Source: Flammeovirgaceae bacterium UBA1842
GTDB lineage: Bacteria; Bacteroidota; Bacteroidia; Cytophagales; Cyclobacteriaceae
Length of the DNA stretch: 64,000 nt
Reading direction: 5' to 3'
NCBI GenBank assembly: GCA_002338655.1
Contig: DDIU01000053.1
Location: 164,037 to 228,036, forward strand
How positions within the stretch are numbered: position 1 is the stretch's first letter; the number at the start of each line of letters is the position of its first letter. A program made the translations under genes and the position numbers. This document shows, in pieces, positions 63,307-64,000 of the stretch. The notes beneath the pieces were generated by a model. The model had not been told where the DNA came from. It was given only the letters and a program-made list of their open reading frames with translations, and ran no database searches.

Positions 63307-64000
63307 ATGGTAGGTGCAGAACGATATAGCAAACTTTTAACAGTCTTACTACTTGTAGTAATGCTGCCACTGTGCCTTGGGGGCTGCAAAGAGGAGTCGG
63401 TTCCGTTGGATCCGGTTCCTTTTGAAAGGCTACTCGAAAATCAAAAATTGCACAGTGAAATATTTAAAGTGGATATCAATTATGCGGTATTGCTCCCAGC
63501 TGATTACGCGGAATCTACGGATGAATATCCTGTCGTTTATTTATTGCATGGCTATGGTGACAATGAGAGGGCTTGGTACACAAGTGGGGGTATTCCTTAC
63601 TATTCAGATTTATACAAGGACGAAATTACACCCATGATCTATGTGATGCCTGCTGGCTATACCAGCTATTATGTCAATAAATATACCGGTAATTATCCCT
63701 TCATGGACATGATCACCACTGAGCTGGTGCCAACTATTGATGAGCTATTTAGAACTAAAAAAGATAAGAATGCTAGAGCCGTTATGGGCTATTCGATGGG
63801 TGGGTATGGTGCGTTGATACTGCCCGTACTCAACCCTGATATTTTTACAGTGGGAGTGCCGCTAAGTATGTCTTTCCGAACAGATGAGCAGTACATGGCG
63901 GAGCCTCAAAGGGTGTTTGACGCTCAGTGGGGTACTATATTCGGTGGAAATGGAGCTGTAGGAGAGGCCAGGCTTACGGACTATTTTAAACAACACAGTC
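63307..64000 (+). CDS. Exported esterase of the alpha/beta hydrolase superfamily (3' end outside window)
   Basis: Partial gene: 231 residues from the ATG at 63307 to the window end, still open. Lipoprotein signal (PLCLGGC) followed by an esterase D/Fes-like fold: PVVYLLHGYGDNERAW, IYVMPAGYTSYY and nucleophile elbow GYSMGGYGALILP. Such proteins remove acyl groups from carbohydrates. It starts 12 bp after the third ARH gene and is likely part of the same locus. Confidence 0.85.
   Translation, partial: MVGAERYSKLLTVLLLVVMLPLCLGGCKEESVPLDPVPFERLLENQKLHSEIFKVDINYAVLLPADYAESTDEYPVVYLLHGYGDNERAWYTSGGIPYYSDLYKDEITPMIYVMPAGYTSYYVNKYTGNYPFMDMITTELVPTIDELFRTKKDKNARAVMGYSMGGYGALILPVLNPDIFTVGVPLSMSFRTDEQYMAEPQRVFDAQWGTIFGGNGAVGEARLTDYFKQHS

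Overview
The window is a chromosomal segment of a Bacteroidota bacterium, most likely of the Cytophagia (Fulvivirga/Roseivirga-like; this placement is inference). The reasons are a SusC/SusD pair, many lipoproteins with a Cys lipobox, LytS/LytTR signalling, DUF3494 proteins, candidate promoters with the TTTG -7 core used by Bacteroidota, AT-rich intergenic DNA and a fused CitD-CitE gene. No rRNA, tRNA, CRISPR array or complete insertion sequence was seen.

Layout. 0.2-5.7 kb: M13 metallopeptidase, class C beta-lactamase-like hydrolase, and an overlapping trio (alpha/beta hydrolase, ECF sigma factor, membrane protein that may be its anti-sigma factor). 5.8-10.6 kb, minus strand: universal stress protein, a 54-aa YqaE/Pmp3 protein, two DUF3494 (ice-binding-like) lipoproteins, a 50-aa membrane peptide and a beta-barrel protein whose 5' end collides with the next gene. 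10.4-13.0 kb: hybrid histidine kinase (apparently N-terminally truncated) and a response regulator. 13.0-13.8 kb: repeat-filled gap. 13.8-21.6 kb, minus strand: type I restriction-modification operon hsdM-higB-higA/ImmA-hsdS-hsdR, in which hsdM carries an in-frame DUF559 nuclease insert.

21.9-36.8 kb, plus strand: a long stress and detoxification island. It holds an AraC regulator, two YceI proteins, an NTF2-like protein, a baeRF protein, DsbA, DoxX, an extradiol dioxygenase, catalase, alcohol dehydrogenase, Dps, pirin, a ring-cleaving VOC dioxygenase, a carboxylesterase, DUF5996, a cupin remnant, a ribosome hibernation factor and a TRIC channel. 37-43.4 kb: cardiolipin synthase, HdeD-like protein, thioredoxin-like protein, membrane adenylate/guanylate cyclase and a LytS/LytTR pair. 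43.6-46.2 kb: serine hydrolase plus CPBP protease. 46.2-52.3 kb: helical-repeat protein, SLC13 transporter and citrate lyase (citDE fusion, citF). 52.6-64 kb: ribokinase, SusC, SusD, three exported ADP-ribosylglycohydrolase-family proteins and an exported esterase cut by the window end. This last block reads as a scavenging locus for ribose, ADP-ribose or nucleosides.

The most unusual items are the HsdM-DUF559 chimera and the palindromic repeats translated around it; a dyad operator with compensating base changes at identical spacing upstream of both DUF3494 genes, with a related half-site before the YceI genes; degenerate heptamer satellites that fill gene-to-gene gaps; the ribokinase/SusCD/triple ADP-ribosylglycohydrolase locus; and a rearrangement scar where two head-to-head genes run into each other.
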